Origin: Pseudomonas eucalypticola
GTDB lineage: Bacteria; Pseudomonadota; Gammaproteobacteria; Pseudomonadales; Pseudomonadaceae
DNA length: 64,000 bases
Assembly: GCF_013374995.1 (NCBI RefSeq)
Contig: NZ_CP056030.1
Location: forward strand, 3,380,501-3,444,500
Direction: 5' to 3'
Part shown: positions 63,800-64,000 of the stretch, piece by piece
Layout of the letters: each line of letters begins with the position of its first letter
Numbering within the stretch: position 1 is the first letter of the stretch
The notes under the pieces: model-generated
Told to the model about the DNA's origin: nothing
The model's input: only the letters and a program-made list of their open reading frames with translations
The model's database searches: none
Program-made: the position numbers and the translations under genes

Positions 63800-63937
63800 A
63801 TGCTTCGACTCGTCGCCTATGCGCTGCTGTTTCTGATTTCCTTTGGCATCGCAGTGGACCATCGCCGTGAATACCGCCGCGGCCAGGCTCGCCGCCGGGC
63901 GCGGGTGGCGTCGCAGCACACCCACGCGCAAGACTGA
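63800..63937 (+). CDS. Small membrane protein (45 residues)
   Basis: The frame reads MLRLVAYALLFLISFGIAVD and then a basic tail (HRREYRRGQARRRARVASQH). AAGGA lies 8 nt before the ATG. One transmembrane helix followed by an Arg-rich cytosolic tail is predicted. I do not recognise a family. The good ribosome binding site and clean layout make translation likely. Confidence 0.6.
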   Translation: MLRLVAYALLFLISFGIAVDHRREYRRGQARRRARVASQHTHAQD

Positions 63938-63940
63938 CCC

Positions 63941-64000
63941 CTACGGCGCCAGCGCCTGGCCCCCCGGCAACACCGAGCGCAACTGGCTGATCAGCACCTT
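63941..64000 (-). CDS. 3' end of a gene running off the right edge (partial)
   Basis: The minus strand has an open frame ending in TAG at 63941-63943. The last 19 residues are KVLISQLRSVLPGGQALAP. Codon choice (GTG CTG ATC AGC CAG) matches neighbouring genes. Too little is present to name a product. It is convergent with the 45-residue protein, 3 bp away. Confidence 0.45.
   Translation of the reverse strand, partial: KVLISQLRSVLPGGQALAP

Overview
The window is about 64 kb of GC-rich DNA with dense, well-spaced genes, GC-biased third codon positions and AGGAG-type ribosome binding sites. Gene content points to a Pseudomonas of the putida/fluorescens lineage: a LuxR-controlled lipopeptide-type NRPS, a complete phenylacetyl-CoA ring-oxidation pathway, a PQQ alcohol dehydrogenase, Zur-controlled folE2 and a KaiC/histidine-kinase pair. 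I saw no rRNA, tRNA, CRISPR array, insertion sequence or prophage. Identifications come from reading the sequences and recalled family features; no database was searched.

Layout. (1) 3-11956: a three-module NRPS without thioesterase (minus strand, continuing off the left edge), a divergent LuxR-type regulator and a NodT/OprM-type outer-membrane lipoprotein, as at the start of Pseudomonas lipopeptide clusters. (2) 11957-12660: a patch of direct and inverted ~100-bp repeats, then a 70-residue membrane protein. (3) 12846-34291: a catabolic island. Copper amine oxidase (tynA) and a quinohaemoprotein alcohol dehydrogenase with its cytochrome c can both yield an aldehyde such as phenylacetaldehyde. 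An aldehyde dehydrogenase oxidises it to phenylacetate, PaaK activates it, PaaABCDE and PaaG make and isomerise the ring epoxide, PaaZ opens the ring, and PaaF/PaaH continue beta-oxidation. PaaY/PaaX and a EutR-like AraC protein are the local accessory and regulatory genes. The final thiolase (paaJ) and a phenylacetate transporter are not in the cluster. (4) 34360-40243: sirtuin, flavodoxin-like protein, a zinc-type ABC transporter and folE2 with Zur-box-like sites, plus small proteins.

(5) 40445-48546: mixed genes, including a PheC-like periplasmic protein, bestrophin, TSUP permease, a stand-alone signal peptidase II, two MFS transporters (one SotB with a leader RNA/terminator), a tautomerase, SMI1/KNR4 protein and a class-I glutamine amidotransferase. 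(6) 48695-60350: a signalling hub. KaiC overlaps a hybrid histidine kinase with a degenerate N-terminal receiver; facing it are a response regulator, a REC-kinase, CheB, CheR and a CHASE3-GAF-kinase-triple-receiver protein; a single-domain response regulator follows on the other strand. (7) 60400-64000: glycosyltransferase, RpiR and AraC/MtlR-like regulators, a 45-residue membrane protein and the 3' end of one more gene.

The most unusual parts are the KaiC/pseudo-receiver kinase operon, the CheB/CheR kinase hub, the repeat patch, the shared TGTATCRC motifs in the phenylacetate island, and the sotB leader RNA.
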